A stretch of 64,000 nt of DNA from Cryptomeria japonica (Eukaryota; Streptophyta; Pinopsida; Cupressales; Cupressaceae), in contig NC_081413.1 in the NCBI RefSeq assembly GCF_030272615.1, positions 163,961,080 through 164,025,079 of the forward strand, given 5' to 3'. Under the pieces are notes generated by a model. It was given only the letters and a program-made list of their open reading frames with translations. It made no database searches and was not told the origin of the DNA. The position numbers and the translations under genes are program-made. Positions 36,142-48,898 of this stretch are shown here, in pieces; the first letter of the stretch is position 1, and every line of letters begins with the position of its first letter.

Positions 36142-36622
36142 CTAAGTATCTACCGGTGGGGGAATGACCCCAAGCTGATCTCTAAGATATTCAAAAGTCT
36201 CCTTAGGTAGAGGTTTAGTGAAAATATCTGCAATCTACTCTTTTGTATTCACATAAACCAGTTTTATTTCTTTTGCTTCAACATTTTCCCTTAGAAAATT
36301 TAGTTTGATAGAAACATGTTTGGTTTTAGAATGTAGTACCGGATTTTTAGATATATCAATTGCTGCAGTGTTATCACAATAGATAGTTATAGGTTCCTTG
36401 CATTTTACCTTTATGTCTTTCAACATTTGTTTAAGCCATAGTACCTATGTACAATTAGTTGTTGCTGCAACATATTATGATTCTGCTATTGATAAGGATG
36501 TACAACTTTGTTTCTTACTCAACCAGGAAACTAGTCTATTTCCAAGAAAAAATGCTCCTCTGGTGGTGCTTTTTCTATCATCCACATCTCATGCCCAATT
36601 TGCATCTATGTATGCACATAAT
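36142..36622 (-). pseudogene. Copia A RNase H and pol C-terminus
   Basis: Read on the minus strand, 36426-36235 gives ITIYCDNTAAIDISKNPV and HSKTKHVSIKLNFLRE, the end of a copia RNase H with its Asp (CDN). A TAG interrupts the usual TKEQIADIFTKPL motif exactly at the Gln position. The frame then runs on to a terminal stop at 36142, about 330 bases before the LTR. Confidence 0.8.
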
Positions 36623-37700
36623 TCAAAGTTTTTCATCTCTAGGATACCATAATCCAAGATTTGTAGTGCCTTGTAAGTACCAAAAAATCTTTTTTACTGC
36701 TGATTCATAATTTTCTCTAGGATTACTCTGAAATCTTGAAACAATACATATTGCATTCATGATATCAAGTCTGGTTTGTGCCAAATGCAGTAAACCTCCT
36801 ATCATAGATTTGTACCTTGTTGGATTAACAAGTGTAGATTCATCCCTTAGTGATAGTTTGTCACTTGTAGTCATAGGTGTGCTTACCAGTTTAGAGCTCT
36901 CCATCCCAAATTTCTTTAGTAACTCCTTTAAGTACTTGGATTGACTCAAGAATATACCTTTATCAGTTTGTGAAATCTGTAATCCTAAAAATAATCTTAT
37001 TTCACCAATCATAGACATTTCAAATTCTTGCTGCATTTTAATGGAAAAGTCTTTACATAATCCATCTTCTCCTCCAAAGATTATATCATCAACAAAAGCT
37101 TTTGTAGCCAAGATGTCATCATTAGTCACTTTATAATATAAGTTGTTGTCAGCATTACCTTTAGAAAAACCAATCTTCAAAAGATACTTATCCAATCTTG
37201 CATACCAAACTCTTGGAGCTTGTTTCAATCCATACAAAGCTCTTTAACTTGCAAACCATATCTTTGTTATTTGTCAAAGAAAATCCATCAGGTTGTTCAA
37301 TGTAAACTTCTTCTTCAAGATCTCCATTTAGAAATGCACATTTAATGTCCATTTGATATACTTTGTAGTTCTTATGTGCTGCAAAAGCAAAAAATAATCT
37401 GACTACCTCAATTCTAGCTATTGATGCAAAGGTTTCATTATAATCAATTCCTTCTTTCTGAGAATATCCCTTACACACTAGTCTTGCTTTATTTCTAATA
37501 ACCTTACCATCTTCATTAAGTTTGTTTCTGAATACCCATTTGGTTCCAATTACATTTCTATCTTTAGGCCGGGGAACTAATGTCTAAGTGTTATTGTTCT
37601 CAATTTGTTCTAATTCTTCTTCCATAGCTTTAGTCCAATATTTGTCTTCACATACCTCATTAACTGACGATGGTTCAATTTGAGAAATAAGACATACCTC
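36623..37700 (-). pseudogene. pol: Copia A reverse transcriptase (one frameshift)
   Basis: The 37478-37188 frame contains [20 protein letters not shown] (first catalytic Asp, Asp-X-Lys-X-Ala-Phe-Leu). Near 37236-37243 an extra base shifts the frame out of [11 protein letters not shown]. The next frame, 37237-36623, resumes at [19 protein letters not shown] and carries the catalytic FVDD box, FLGLQI and a truncated LLHLAQTRLDIM motif. Upstream, [15 protein letters not shown] is read at about 37550-37500 after stops. Without the frameshift and stops the domain would have normal length. Confidence 0.85.
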
Positions 37701-38831
37701 TTAATTTGCAAATCTTCCTCTTGTCATAACTCCTTTATACTTATTTCCAATTATCTGATCTTCAGAATGATTCAATCTTACATACCAGGGTGTCTTTATT
37801 TGTTGTTGTTCCTCAGTCACAGTGGAATTTTTAGATGATACTGGTGTAACTGGATCTTCATTTTGTACCGGTGGGTTCAGTGTAGGTTCATTTGTTAGAA
37901 TTTCTTTTGCCGGTTCAGAATCTATATACCTTGAGGTTCCTCTAAATTGTTCATCAATCTTCACATTTGTACTCTCAACAATTTTCTGCAATCTTTTGTT
38001 AAAACAACTATATGCTTTACTCTTAGATGGATAACCAAGAAATATTCCTTCATCACTTCTAGGATCAAATTTCCCAATATACTCATCTCTTCTAATATAG
38101 CATTTACTTCCAAATATTCTAAAATATTTAAGAGTAGGAGTAATACCAAACTATAGTTCATGAGGGGTCTTACCAGTTTCACCTTTGATGTGAACTTTGT
38201 TGAATGTATAGATTACTGTACTTACCGACTCTCTCCAATATACATGTGGTAGATTTGCTTCTGATAACGTACTTCTAGCTGCATCCAAGATAGTTCTATT
38301 TTTCCTTTCAATAACTCCATTTTGTTGTGGTGTCCGAAGTGCTGATAGTTGTCTTCTGATTCCATTCACTTCACAGAATGCATTAAATTCCTTAGATGTA
38401 AATTCTCTTCCTTGATCTGATCTTAGACATTTGATTTTCTTACCGATTTCATTTTCTACCATTGCTTTGAACAATTTGAATTTCTCAAGTGCTTCTGATT
38501 TTTCTCTGAGAAAAGTAACCCAACACATTTTAGAATAGTCATCAATGACTAGCATGAAATATTTATCACCTTGTAAGCTTTTAGTTCTAGTTGGACCACA
38601 TAAATCGGTGTGAATTAAGTCAAGAGCATTATTGGATTTTTCTGGAATACTTTTGAAGGTGGCTCTAACTTGTTTTCCAAATTGACATTCCTTACATACT
38701 GTATTGTGAGGTTTGACAATTTTAGGTAAATCTCTAACTGCCTTAGTAGTACTGATTTTCACCATGAAATCAAAGTTTACATGGAAAAGTCTCTTATGCC
38801 ATAGCCAACTTTCATCAATATGTGCAATCAA
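37701..38831 (-). pseudogene. Copia A integrase and linker
   Basis: The 38831-38151 frame (226 codons) starts with the GAG-pre-integrase zinc finger (WHKRLFH...CKECQFGK, an H-H-C-C arrangement). The catalytic core has its three acids in place: HTDLCGP, SDQGREF and VIERKNRT. A TAG at the Trp of HELWFG ends it. The frame continues through FGSKCYIRRDEYIGKFDP to the linker at 37991-37701. Confidence 0.88.
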
Positions 38832-39290
38832 CTATGTCTTTTCACTGTTATTCAAATGAAAGATATTACCTGTAGTTTGATTACCGGTTGCAATTTCTAA
38901 ACCAGTTCTATTTATAATTTTGCATTTTCCATTTTTGAATTGTAACTAAAATCCTTTCTCAACTAATTGACCAACACTCAAAATATTATGCTTTAAACCT
39001 TCAACATAGTAAACATTGTCAGTATTATGCTTACCATCAAGAGATATTGTACCTTTACCTTTGATCAGACAAGATTTATCGTCTCCAAATCTCACTAGAC
39101 CTCCATTATATTCTTGAAAGTTTAGGAATTTACCTTTACCTCCTATCATATGATGTGAGCATCCTGAATCAATGATCCATTCATCCTTTACTTCAACCTT
39201 AGCTGCCAAGGCTTGCTTTACCGATTGAATGGTAGGTGTTGGTTGGTCTTCTGTTATAGCAACAAAAACCCATCCATTGTCTGTTGGATG
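38832..39290 (-). pseudogene. Copia A aspartic protease
   Basis: The 39209-38946 frame reads WIIDSGCSHHM, the copia protease active site with intact Asp-Ser-Gly, then NVYYVEGLKHNILSVGQL. It is in the same frame as gag, separated only by a TAG (39293-39291). Two more TAG codons lie between it and integrase, at 38946 and near 38832. Confidence 0.85.
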
Positions 39291-40286
39291 CTAATCATAA
39301 TCATCAGTCACTCCTTCATCATCAAGATAACAAGATTTGTCTTTATTCTTCTTAAATCTATATCTTTGATATTCAGGGTTAGGCTTGTATGTTCTTCTCG
39401 CTTCTTCTCTTAGTCTAGCATGTCTATCAGGGCATCTTGAAGCCATATGACCAATCTTATTATAGTTAAAACATTTAAAGGGTGCTTTACCTTCATACTT
39501 ACTTCCAACTGGACCTTTAGGCATTTTCCTTGCAAATAGTGCTTCAAGTTCTTCATTTTCTTTCCTGCTTTTTTCAAGTTCTCTTGCATAAAAGGCTTTC
39601 CAATCAGATTTGTCAAATGATGATGCAGATGATGTTGATGCTTTAAAGGCTAAATCTATCTTTATAGTAGCAAAAGGACCAAATTCCTCAATTTCAAAGG
39701 CTGAAAGTTTTCCAATCAATGTATCTCTAGTTACTGATGTATTAGGCATTGTTCTTAACTCATTTATAGCAGTGAATTTCATTTTATATGCCGGTGGCAA
39801 TCCTCTTAAAACTTTCGAAATAATTTCATCTTCACTTAAGGTTCCTCCACAACATTTAATACCCAAAACAATTTCATTAACTCTTTCCATAAAAGTAGAA
39901 ATCCTTTCATCTTCTTCCATTTTCAGATTTTCATACCTGACTCGGAAGCTTTCAAGCTTTGCAATTTTGACTGTGGAATCTCCTTCATTCATAGTTTCCA
40001 AATGATCCCAAATAGCTTTAGCAGTTGATCTATCTGATAATCCCATGATTTTCTGATTTGTTAATGCGCTTAAAAGTGCTTCTCTTGCTTTGCAATCATT
40101 TTCTTCATCTTTAGTCAAGTTAGGTGGATTAGGCTGGCTTTGAGTTGGAGTAGTATAGTCATTCTTTGTAACATCCCATATGTCCTTTCCAATGCATTTT
40201 AAATGTGTCTCCATTCTGATCTTCCATATACCATAGTTGGTTCCATCAAGTTTAGGATTGTCCTTCTTGAAATGGTTAGTAGACAT
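39291..40286 (-). CDS. gag: Copia A gag, open over 331 codons
   Basis: It starts at a true ATG (40286) 42 bases after the primer site and is open to a TAG at 39291. The N-terminal part (residues about 10-180) is the copia capsid domain: LDGTNYGIWKIRMETHL, then WDHLETMNEGDSTVKIAKL and VLRGLPPAYK. A charged helix (about 225-250, KSRKENEELEALFARK) follows. The single zinc knuckle at about 270-285 reads CFNYNKIGHMASRC, with the second Cys replaced by Tyr, so it probably cannot bind zinc normally. In autonomous copia elements gag and pol share one frame, so the TAG is probably a mutation and not the natural end. Confidence 0.85.
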   Translation of the reverse strand: MSTNHFKKDNPKLDGTNYGIWKIRMETHLKCIGKDIWDVTKNDYTTPTQSQPNPPNLTKDEENDCKAREALLSALTNQKIMGLSDRSTAKAIWDHLETMNEGDSTVKIAKLESFRVRYENLKMEEDERISTFMERVNEIVLGIKCCGGTLSEDEIISKVLRGLPPAYKMKFTAINELRTMPNTSVTRDTLIGKLSAFEIEEFGPFATIKIDLAFKASTSSASSFDKSDWKAFYARELEKSRKENEELEALFARKMPKGPVGSKYEGKAPFKCFNYNKIGHMASRCPDRHARLREEARRTYKPNPEYQRYRFKKNKDKSCYLDDEGVTDDYD

Positions 40287-40327
40287 TGGATCTCCTCAAG
40301 CTGTTAAACTTCTACAAAAGAGGACTA

Positions 40328-40340
40328 GGCTTTGATACCA
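40328..40340 (-). other. Primer-binding site of copia A
   Basis: On the minus strand TGGTATCAAAGCC, one base off the initiator tRNA-Met complement, sits 2 bases after the LTR end CCTAACA. Confidence 0.88.
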
Positions 40341-40342
40341 AT

Positions 40343-41401
40343 TGTTAGGTCCCAGAAACAACTGAGAGGGGGGGTGAATCAATTGTCAAATAAATTCAAA
40401 ACAAAAAAATCTTAACCAACTTACTACTTAATATCGATGAACCAGTCTTTTATACTGGTGGATAGTTTTATCAAATAATTGTAATAGCGGTAAAGATTAA
40501 TGCATGAAACAAAAAGACAAAGTCATCCACAACACTTAACACTGATATTTGTACGTGGAAACCCTATAAGGGTAAAAACCATGATGCGAAACCTTACCCA
40601 CAATCAGATGATACTACTACACATAATAAGTGTATACAAATGGGGTCTGCACATGCAGAAAGGCTAAGTGCCTAGAGCTCACTGCTCAATCACAAAATAG
40701 GAGTCACGCTGACTAAAATTGGATGGTTAAATCCAATAAGAATGTACTACTCAAAATAGCATCTTCATATGCTGGATTCAGTACCAGTGTAGTTCTGATA
40801 TGCTTTCACAAAAACCTTGCTTCATCTTCAAATGATGTCTCCATGTATAGCTCTGCTTAATCTCGCATATACCTTCACACAATTCTTCTTCGCATTCCAC
40901 ATCTGATCTTAGAAACAAGATCTTACATTTATATTATAACCTAGGACCAATTTTAGTAGGTTGGCTCTAAAAGATATTACAATAAAATCAATTTACAATT
41001 AAATTAATGCCCGATGCAATAACTGATTCAACATGTCGGCTTAATGCATTTACAACAATAATAAGTCATCTCCATAGCATGCCATGCTAATCTGGAAAAG
41101 ATAAACCTGTCGGTGTATAACCTGGACCTATTTGTCAGTAATAGCAAATATGAAAATATGAATATACCAATAATCAAATCTGCAATACAAGGTGTCCAAA
41201 CGATGTCTTCAACATAACAAAGTGTTTTCCATGCCATTCCAAGTGTCGATGATCATTATATCCTGTCGGTGTACCAAATACCGATGACTGTGCATGAGTC
41301 ATTTGCTTGCTGGTGAATGTTGTTGACTCTCCAAAGTGCCAGAGTTGATAAGTGTTAGTAGTTGTTGACATCAATGACAAAACCATACCAAAATACCAAC
41401 A
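40343..41401 (-). repeat. 5' LTR of copia A
   Basis: 1059 bp, homologous to 34751-35814. The U5-side module is at about 40645-40690. The outer edge CCAACA is followed by the TATGC target duplication. Confidence 0.9.
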
Positions 41402-43264
41402 TATGCCAACATAATCTAGCTAGGAATAGCTAACTCACCATGATTTTGTTCTCTTTCAGAGTTCAATTTCTATTGTTTACATTACATTATTCAGCTTTAG
41501 ATGCATTCCACATAATTGTATCCTGGCCATTGTGTAACATAACTGATCTCCTCTTAAGAATTTCTTTACAATTTTCAACTTCCTTGTGAGGAAACCCCAA
41601 AACTTTTAAATCCCTCCAATTTCATGATTTTAAGCCCTCCTTAACTTCCACTATCAAATAGTTACTCACAAAAGGGTCCCAATGGTCTTTAATATATTGC
41701 TTAACAACAACAACCTGCACAATACTATCAATACTACCATATCCACATTAGAAATTTTCCCAAAATAAAGTATACCTATCATTGTGGATGACCCAAGTTA
41801 AAGATATTATATATAAGGGGTTAGAAATCTTGCATAAAGTTCCAAATCCTTGACCCTAGGGGATATTGGGAAGTTAGAAAAATGTTATAATATGCTTCAT
41901 CTCGTAGAAATTTATGCTTCAATATCCTTTCCCATTTTAGGTGAGGTTCTTTATACATTCTCCACATAATCTTGGCACCTAAGGATTGTTTATGAAGTTT
42001 AAGTTGTCTTATCCTTATTCCATCGACATTCTTATTTCACCAAACTTTATCCTATTTCATTAAGGCAATTTTGTGTTTGTCCTCATTGCCTTACTAGAAG
42101 AATATACAGAGGGATTGGTCCATCTTCTGCTTGGCCCTGACTAAGTGGTAAAGACAAGGCATGAGATAGATATCAATGACCAATAAAATAACCTTTATCA
42201 TTGTGATTCTACCTGCCCAAGACAACCATCTCCCCTTCCATGAGGTTTCTCTATTCAAATTTTTTTCACAAAGGTTATCCCATTAGCTTATTTGTTTTTA
42301 TATCTTTGTCCAAAGGAATACCTAGGTAGGAGGATGAGAGGGTTCCTCCTTTGGATCATAAAACTCTTATGATCTCTTCCTTTTTTTGAGCATTGGTATA
42401 AAGGAAAATAATTTTAGATTTATTTTCTCCTACCTCTTGTCCTAATGGAGATGAGTAAAGGTTTATGATCTTATTTATTACTCTTGCCTCTTGTCTTTTA
42501 GTAGATCCAAATAAAGGGGTCTCATTGACAAATTTATGATGGGAGATAGGAGGAAGAGACTTGGTTACTTTAACTCCATTAATATTGCCCCACTATCTTT
42601 CTATGTTTATAAATTTGTCCAAAGCCTCTATCATGATAATGAAGAGGAAGGGAGACAAGGGGTCTCATTGTCTTATTCCCCTAGAGGCACCAAAGAAGCC
42701 TTTAAGAGAACCATTAATCAACATTGAAAATTAAGGATAAGAGATCCAATTGAAAATCTAATCAAGCCACCCTTTTACAAACCTAAAGGTCTGCATCACT
42801 TTGAACAAAAAACTCTAGCCAACTCTATAATAGGCCTTTTTGATGTTGAATTTAATCAACATCATTGGTTAATTTTATGCTAGATCGAATAAATGACTTC
42901 TTGTCCTATAATGTCCCCATCATGAATGGACCTCCCTAAAACAAAGCATGTTTGTTCGTCTAATATAATATCTAGGAGAATCAATTTGAGTCTATTCACC
43001 AGTACTTTTCCTAAGAATTTATAAAGGGTGTTGTAGAGAGAGATTTTATTGAAATAATTCATCATAGAAGCCATCTCTTTATTAGGAATTAATGCTAAAA
43101 AGGTGTTGGTGATTTCTTTCTAAAGTCATACCATACACCCTTGAGTCCTCAATAATTGCACAAATGTCTTTGCCTACAACATTGCAACATTTCTAAAAAA
43201 CAAAGGCTGAAAAACCATCCATGCCTACATATTTGTTAGGGTAAAGCTAAAATGTTGCAATCTT
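41402..43264 (-). pseudogene. LINE ORF2 reverse transcriptase fragment
   Basis: Read on the minus strand, the fragment begins with PNKYVGMDGFSAFVF (the usual PGPDGF motif degraded), then ISLYNTLYKFLGKVLVNRLK (43020-42960) and QTCFVLGRSIHDGDIIGQE. After a short gap come GSLKGFFGASRGIRQ and DPLSPFLFIIMIEAL (about 42690-42610), the classic LINE RT block ahead of the catalytic F-A-D-D region, which is not preserved cleanly. Sequence down to 41560 gives LGIPLDKD and KLHKQSLGAKIMWRMYKEPH. Many stops and shifts are present. It ends at the copia A insertion. Confidence 0.85.
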
Positions 43265-46200
43265 TGTAATACTCGCCAAAATACCCTAGATAAATTAACC
43301 AACTAACTAACAAATAGAGATAAGTTTTTTTTTTGAAACATTTAACCAATGCAACACATATAACTCAATAATCATTTACATCCACTTAATCATTCACCAA
43401 CCATGCACATAATCTACATAAAGCATGATCAAGAATATAATACGCAAGTGGAATTAAATAATATCTCATCAACTAACATTCCCTAGGCTATCTCAACACC
43501 ATTACTTAATATGAATATAACAACATCATAGAATATCATCACATTCCTATATTTTCATTAACTCTATCATCCTTTTCAAATAATTACACCTTCCTATAAC
43601 ATTAGAAATCATTCATTTAATTAAGATATCATCAACACATTCCATCCTATCTCAATTACCATTCATTTTCCCTTATATTCATATTTAAATCACCAATTCC
43701 AAATGTTACTAACCTCTTTCTCTTAACCATTCAAGATACCACCATTATTTCATTACCCAAAACCCCTACAACATATTTAGTTTATTTCCTTAATGAGATT
43801 AACCATACATCTCAACATAATACCAAATACATTAACTACAACCAAGAGATAAGAATATTAAGAGAATGCCTTCCAATATGAAACAAACACCATAATCATT
43901 ATTAATGAAGGGTAATCATCCCATCACATGACATGTCCTACAAGAGTATTTATTCATCTTCTACAAGATTACAATATCCATTACATCAAGATACATAGTA
44001 TCCCAATCTACAAATACAACTATCTCATGAATCTTGCTAATATGAATCCCGCATGAATCATGTTACAATATGGATTACATTTTAACAATGTATACAACAA
44101 TCTACTCTAGTAATTCATCCATAAGCTAAAGAGATAAAGAATCCACATCCACACACACGATCATACAATGAAGAACATCCCAATGGAAGAAGGCATCAAA
44201 CCACCTGACCATGTGGAACCATTAAGGAACCACCCCCCATGCTATGGAGAATGACACAAGGTCCCAATCACACTCTAAACCTAGGCTGAAACCTAACAAC
44301 CAAAGGATATAACCATAGAAATAACCATAACTGAAAAGCATCCACATAAACAATAATCCAAATCACATAATGAGACTAAATTGAAAGCATTGAACTTTGA
44401 GAGTCAAATCAATAATCATGGCATAAGGAAAAAGGACACATGTAGGGAAGAGTGTCATCGCATGATACCCTCATAAAGAAGGGAGATCCACACCTCTAAT
44501 AGACATGCAGAATTGTCTCTACCTATGTGAGAATCAAATGAGTTCAATTTTCCATATCTATGGCCTTTCCAAGCTCATCTTGATCTCTCCTCAAGGGTTA
44601 TGAGATGGGGCACCAAGAACCAATATATTATCTTATTTATATGAATCCTAAATACCCAAACCATCTAATTAATTATTATGGTTATAACTTTATTAAACAA
44701 GGAAACTTTCGATGAGATCCTAGAAGTCTAGACCCACAAGCATCCTTACAAGGAACCACTTGGTGGCCTATTCTCACGTGACCTCGACCAAATCATGAAA
44801 GGCACTTCCGTAACCATGTTCCAATACTTTAGGGTGAACAACAATATAATGACATCAATAAGGAGGCTCAATCAAAACCATATAACAATATCCACATGAA
44901 ACCATTTACATATGAATCAATAGCCAAAATGCCAATTTAGAAAAGTAACCAAGAGCCTCAAAGAAAGGCTAAAATGATGAGAAAGGCATGATCCCTCTTT
45001 CTCAGCAAACAAATGATACAAACACCCTCAACAAGGCAACATCTTCTTGTTGGAGCCATATAAATGCACAAATATTCAAAGTAAGGTAAATACATCTTGC
45101 TCGATCACAAAATACCAAATAACCACATCTGATCATAAATACAAATCTAGGAAAATACAAGGAGTAAAAAAGATAGCCTCTGATACAAGTTACAAACTCA
45201 GACAACTAACTCAGAAACTAGAATTTGATCATAAACAGTGAATAGGGAAGAGCAACACATATACAAACTTGGACAACGCATTTCCAGAAGATACAATGCA
45301 TACACATAATAAAATGGTGCTAGAAACAATTTTGCAGGCATATGATTTGTAGTCTAGTGCATCCACCAGGTGTTATAGTGCTTATGACAATTTATACAAC
45401 ACATATGACTTAATATGCAGTGCATATAGTTGACACTGCAACACTTTTGGCCAATTTGGTAGCACGTTCAGCACATAGGATACCAAATTTGTATTACTAT
45501 GCAGCGCATATAGAACAGACTCTGGTGCATATAATAAATATAATAATACATTTAACAGTTTAACACATTTGATATAAAGACTCAAGACATAGAAATCAAA
45601 ATCACGATAACGCCTAGAAAATACATAAGACTATCAAAACAAAGCCACTACTAGACAAACATAGAGCAATACATATTAAAACGCAAGGAATCAACTTCAA
45701 CAAGGAAATAACAATCCAAGTGAATAAATAAATATCTCACAACACAGCACGGGAAGCACTCTCAACAGACACAGATTGCAGAATCATCAACTGGGTATAA
45801 GAAAAGGCAACATGCCTCCCAAATCAAAGATAGGCTTAACATTTTACATATGAAACACAGTGTACTTCAAGGACATAGTAAACATGGATACTAGAAACTC
45901 CCACAACAAGAACAAGCCAGTCAACAACAATGCATAGGAAAGAGAAACAAAGCCATTCATGACAACATACTAGTAATCAAAACTTATAGGAATATAATAG
46001 CCCCAAAATATTATATTGTAAAACTTAATAAATGGTTTTACAACTATTCCCAACTCCTTCCCACAAACAATATTTCACAGACAATATTTTTGAAAAAAAA
46101 TACAAATAAGGGTAATTTATCCAACCTGGAATATTGAAGTTATGGTTAAAGAAATTGATGAAGTGAATTCCAATCCAAAATCTAGCCAAATCAAGCCAAG

Positions 46201-48712
46201 ATCCAAGCAATCAAAAATCTTCAACAATGCAAAAATTATCCAGCAAGCCAACCCATGACAATGCTCAGAAAGCCAAATCAATAGAGTTTCATTTAAAGCT
46301 ATGAAATATGTCGGCCAATAAAAAAGAATCAAGAAATATAATATTTTCTACCAACCATACCCAAATTCAAGGTAGAATATTATAAAATAATATTATTTAA
46401 ATTACCCAAATCTTATAATTGTGTCAACTTGAATTTCATCATCAGAATACTACCTGCAACATGTTAGTTTCAGAAAATACAAAGAAAATGCTACAGGAAA
46501 TCCAAACTCAGCCAATGAAACTACATGAAATACATATAAAATAAAAATACTATTATTACCTTCATGATTTAAGTCTCATTGTGTCCTAACTCCATTGCTC
46601 CTGGTTGTAGATGGTGTGCTCTCAAACAAGCACTAATAGCTTCCAAGATGGTATATGAAGAATGGACTGATAATTGATAGTTAATAGATGCTATGATATG
46701 CAATTCTAAATGACTATGCTAAATGATTATGCTATTTGCTTCAAGATTAAAACTCACAAATGCATAAGTTTTCACAAATGATTAGCTTTGAAAACTCACT
46801 TGAAGACTAACTCTTTCTCAACTCAAACTCTTGATTTTATAGACTTTGAGAGGATAAGATGATGGGGTCCATATTAACGGTCATAATTAGGTCTATAGAT
46901 TTGGATGGCTATGAGAAAAGGTGAAAGTTGAGAGAAAGGGGGAAGGAGAGGACAAGTGTCACTCATCTCACCTTGACTGGGTTACTGACTGAGAGAATCT
47001 AGGGATGGTTGGAGAAAATTTAGGCATGAGAGGACAAGTGGACTCAAGTCCTTCCTAAGATGTAGGGGTGTTGGAGAGAATATAGAAGAAGGTTATGAAA
47101 TATGTGTACGTACACAATATTTCATTAAATTTGGAAGTTGAAGATAAGTGGCTGATAAATGATTTATTTCTTTTAATTTTGTTGAATTAATTTAGCCACA
47201 TGATGGATGAGTTGGCAAAGGGAAGATGAAGTGGAGATGGAAGGTGAGTTGGAAAAGGGATTAAATAATCTAGAAATTATTTAATATTTGAGACTATAGG
47301 ATAGAAGAATAATCATTAAATATAAGATATTCAAATGATTGAAGGAAATAATTAAATATTAGATTTTTAATTAATTGATTAGAAGACTAATTAAATATTA
47401 GATATTTAATTAATTAGAGGAATAGGATAGATGAATTAATTAATAAAATATTTTAATTAAATTAATTAATAGAAAGACACAAAATGAATTAAATAAATTA
47501 ATCTTTTCAAATTAACTATTTAATAGAAGAATAAATATTAAATATTTATTTAATCGCTCATAGCCATTTTTATGTGTATACAATAACCAATCATAAAATA
47601 GGATAGGTAAGATAAATAATAATTTAATAACCCAAAGAGGTAAAAAGAGGAAATTAAATAATAAGAATGGCACATTATTAAATAAACCAAATGGGTAATA
47701 TATAAGTATCCAATTAAATATTAAACCAAAAGACTCAATAATATTAAATCAATAATAATTAAACAACAATAAATAAATAAATAATAGATCCAATGAATCA
47801 AAGGCTCAATTAATATACATACTCAAATAGACATTAAACCATCAAATAATAATAACAATAATATAAAAGCACCAATAAAATATAAACCCATAAAATAAAC
47901 ATTAATAAATAATAAATCCCAAATAATAATAATCACAAATTAATGTAAATATTAATGCCATCCATTAATTTAATTTAATATTTTATAAACTATATGAATA
48001 GATTAATTATTAATTTAATAAACAATCACAACTCCACAAGGCAACCCGACATAGGCTAAACAATATATCACATGACACTAACCATCAACTCAAGCCAAGA
48101 CATTAACTGACAAGGCATCGACTTAAGCCTAGAGTGTGTAGAAGGAACTCATGTCACCTCTGATCAACTTGCCATTGGGATAAAGACATGCTCAGACCTA
48201 TGAGACTAGGTGGAGTCGATGTCTAGTACCTGCAATCCTGCATCCACCAATATCCACGAGACAACATATATATTGCATATATCATAAATAATCAAACAAG
48301 TGAGAGAGAATCACAACATAATATCATGCTCGTAACGAGTTGTATGATATCGACTCTATCATTAATATAGTAGTAATACAATCACAATAGTCATATCATC
48401 ATCTCATCCAACATGATCATGGAGTAGGGTTAGTGCTAACAAAAAACCATCAAATCATCATAAACAATATAATCCATCCATGAGTAATGAGTATAAATAG
48501 ATCATCAAATGTAAGTCCATCCATCATAATAATCCAAGATAGATCATCTTGCACATAAATAATCAAGTATCATATGTCAATATAAAATGTCCATCATCAT
48601 CAATGAGTATCTGAGACAAATGAATCCTTAAGTATCAATCAAACATCATAAAAGAGTCTAAACAAGTCTATCTATGCACAAAACAAAAGATGAATCAGGG
48701 AGGGACACTACA
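43265..48712 (-). mobile_element. 5.4 kb solo LTR, Ty3-like, inserted in LINE RT
   Basis: Bounded by TGTAATACTCGCC on the left and GGGACACTACA on the right, with target duplication ATCTT (43260-43264) and ACCTT (48713-48717). LINE protein continues across it (EEAKVA on one side, the YPNKY-MDGF motif on the other). In minus orientation it starts TGTAGTGTCCC and ends GGCGAGTATTACA, similar to the ends of the LARD LTR, and a TATA box with the right polarity (ctataaaatc) is near 46840. No coding sequence was found. The middle (46.5-47.58 kb) has phrases resembling the Tat LTR at 23785, including a tgtataca edge at 47575-47582, so another LTR may be nested inside. Confidence 0.68.
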
Positions 48713-48898
48713 ACCTTGGCTTCCTCCATTGTGAAGCTAGCCAACAACACTTTGTTTTTCTCTTCAATTACAAGATGTGGAACATGCTCCAAAATCTTCT
48801 GTTGGATATCAAATCAAACCCATTCCAATTTTTTAGCATCTGTTTGAAATAATTAACTGCACACATTTTAATTTCCTCAATATCTGCTACAATCATCC
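48713..48898 (-). pseudogene. LINE ORF2 fragment just upstream of the RT motifs
   Basis: Minus-strand reading gives IVADIEEIKMCAVNYFKQML and then LLASFTMEEAKV. This is the typical LINE linker (EEI...YF, then F..EEI) that leads into the PNKSPGPDGF motif found across the solo LTR at 43264. It is bounded on both sides by insertions with target duplications. Confidence 0.75.

Larger units (their letters stand above)
34751..41401 (-). mobile_element. Copia element A, structurally complete, pol decayed
   Basis: The 6651-bp element has LTRs at 34751-35814 and 40343-41401 that begin TGTTGGTATTTTGG and end CCTAACA on the minus strand. It has a tRNA-iMet-type primer site, a polypurine tract and flanks TATGT/TATGC (34746-34750, 41402-41406). 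Internal order is gag, protease, integrase, RT, RNase H, the copia order. The coding region keeps one frame almost throughout, broken by about ten stops and one frameshift. By eye the LTRs differ at roughly 8-10% of the first 350 positions, so it is older than the LARD. It is inserted in LINE ORF2. Confidence 0.92.

Noticed and set aside
39291-39293. TAG between gag and protease of copia A as programmed readthrough
   Set aside because: Several similar stops occur throughout pol, so mutation is simpler; copia elements normally have one uninterrupted frame here.
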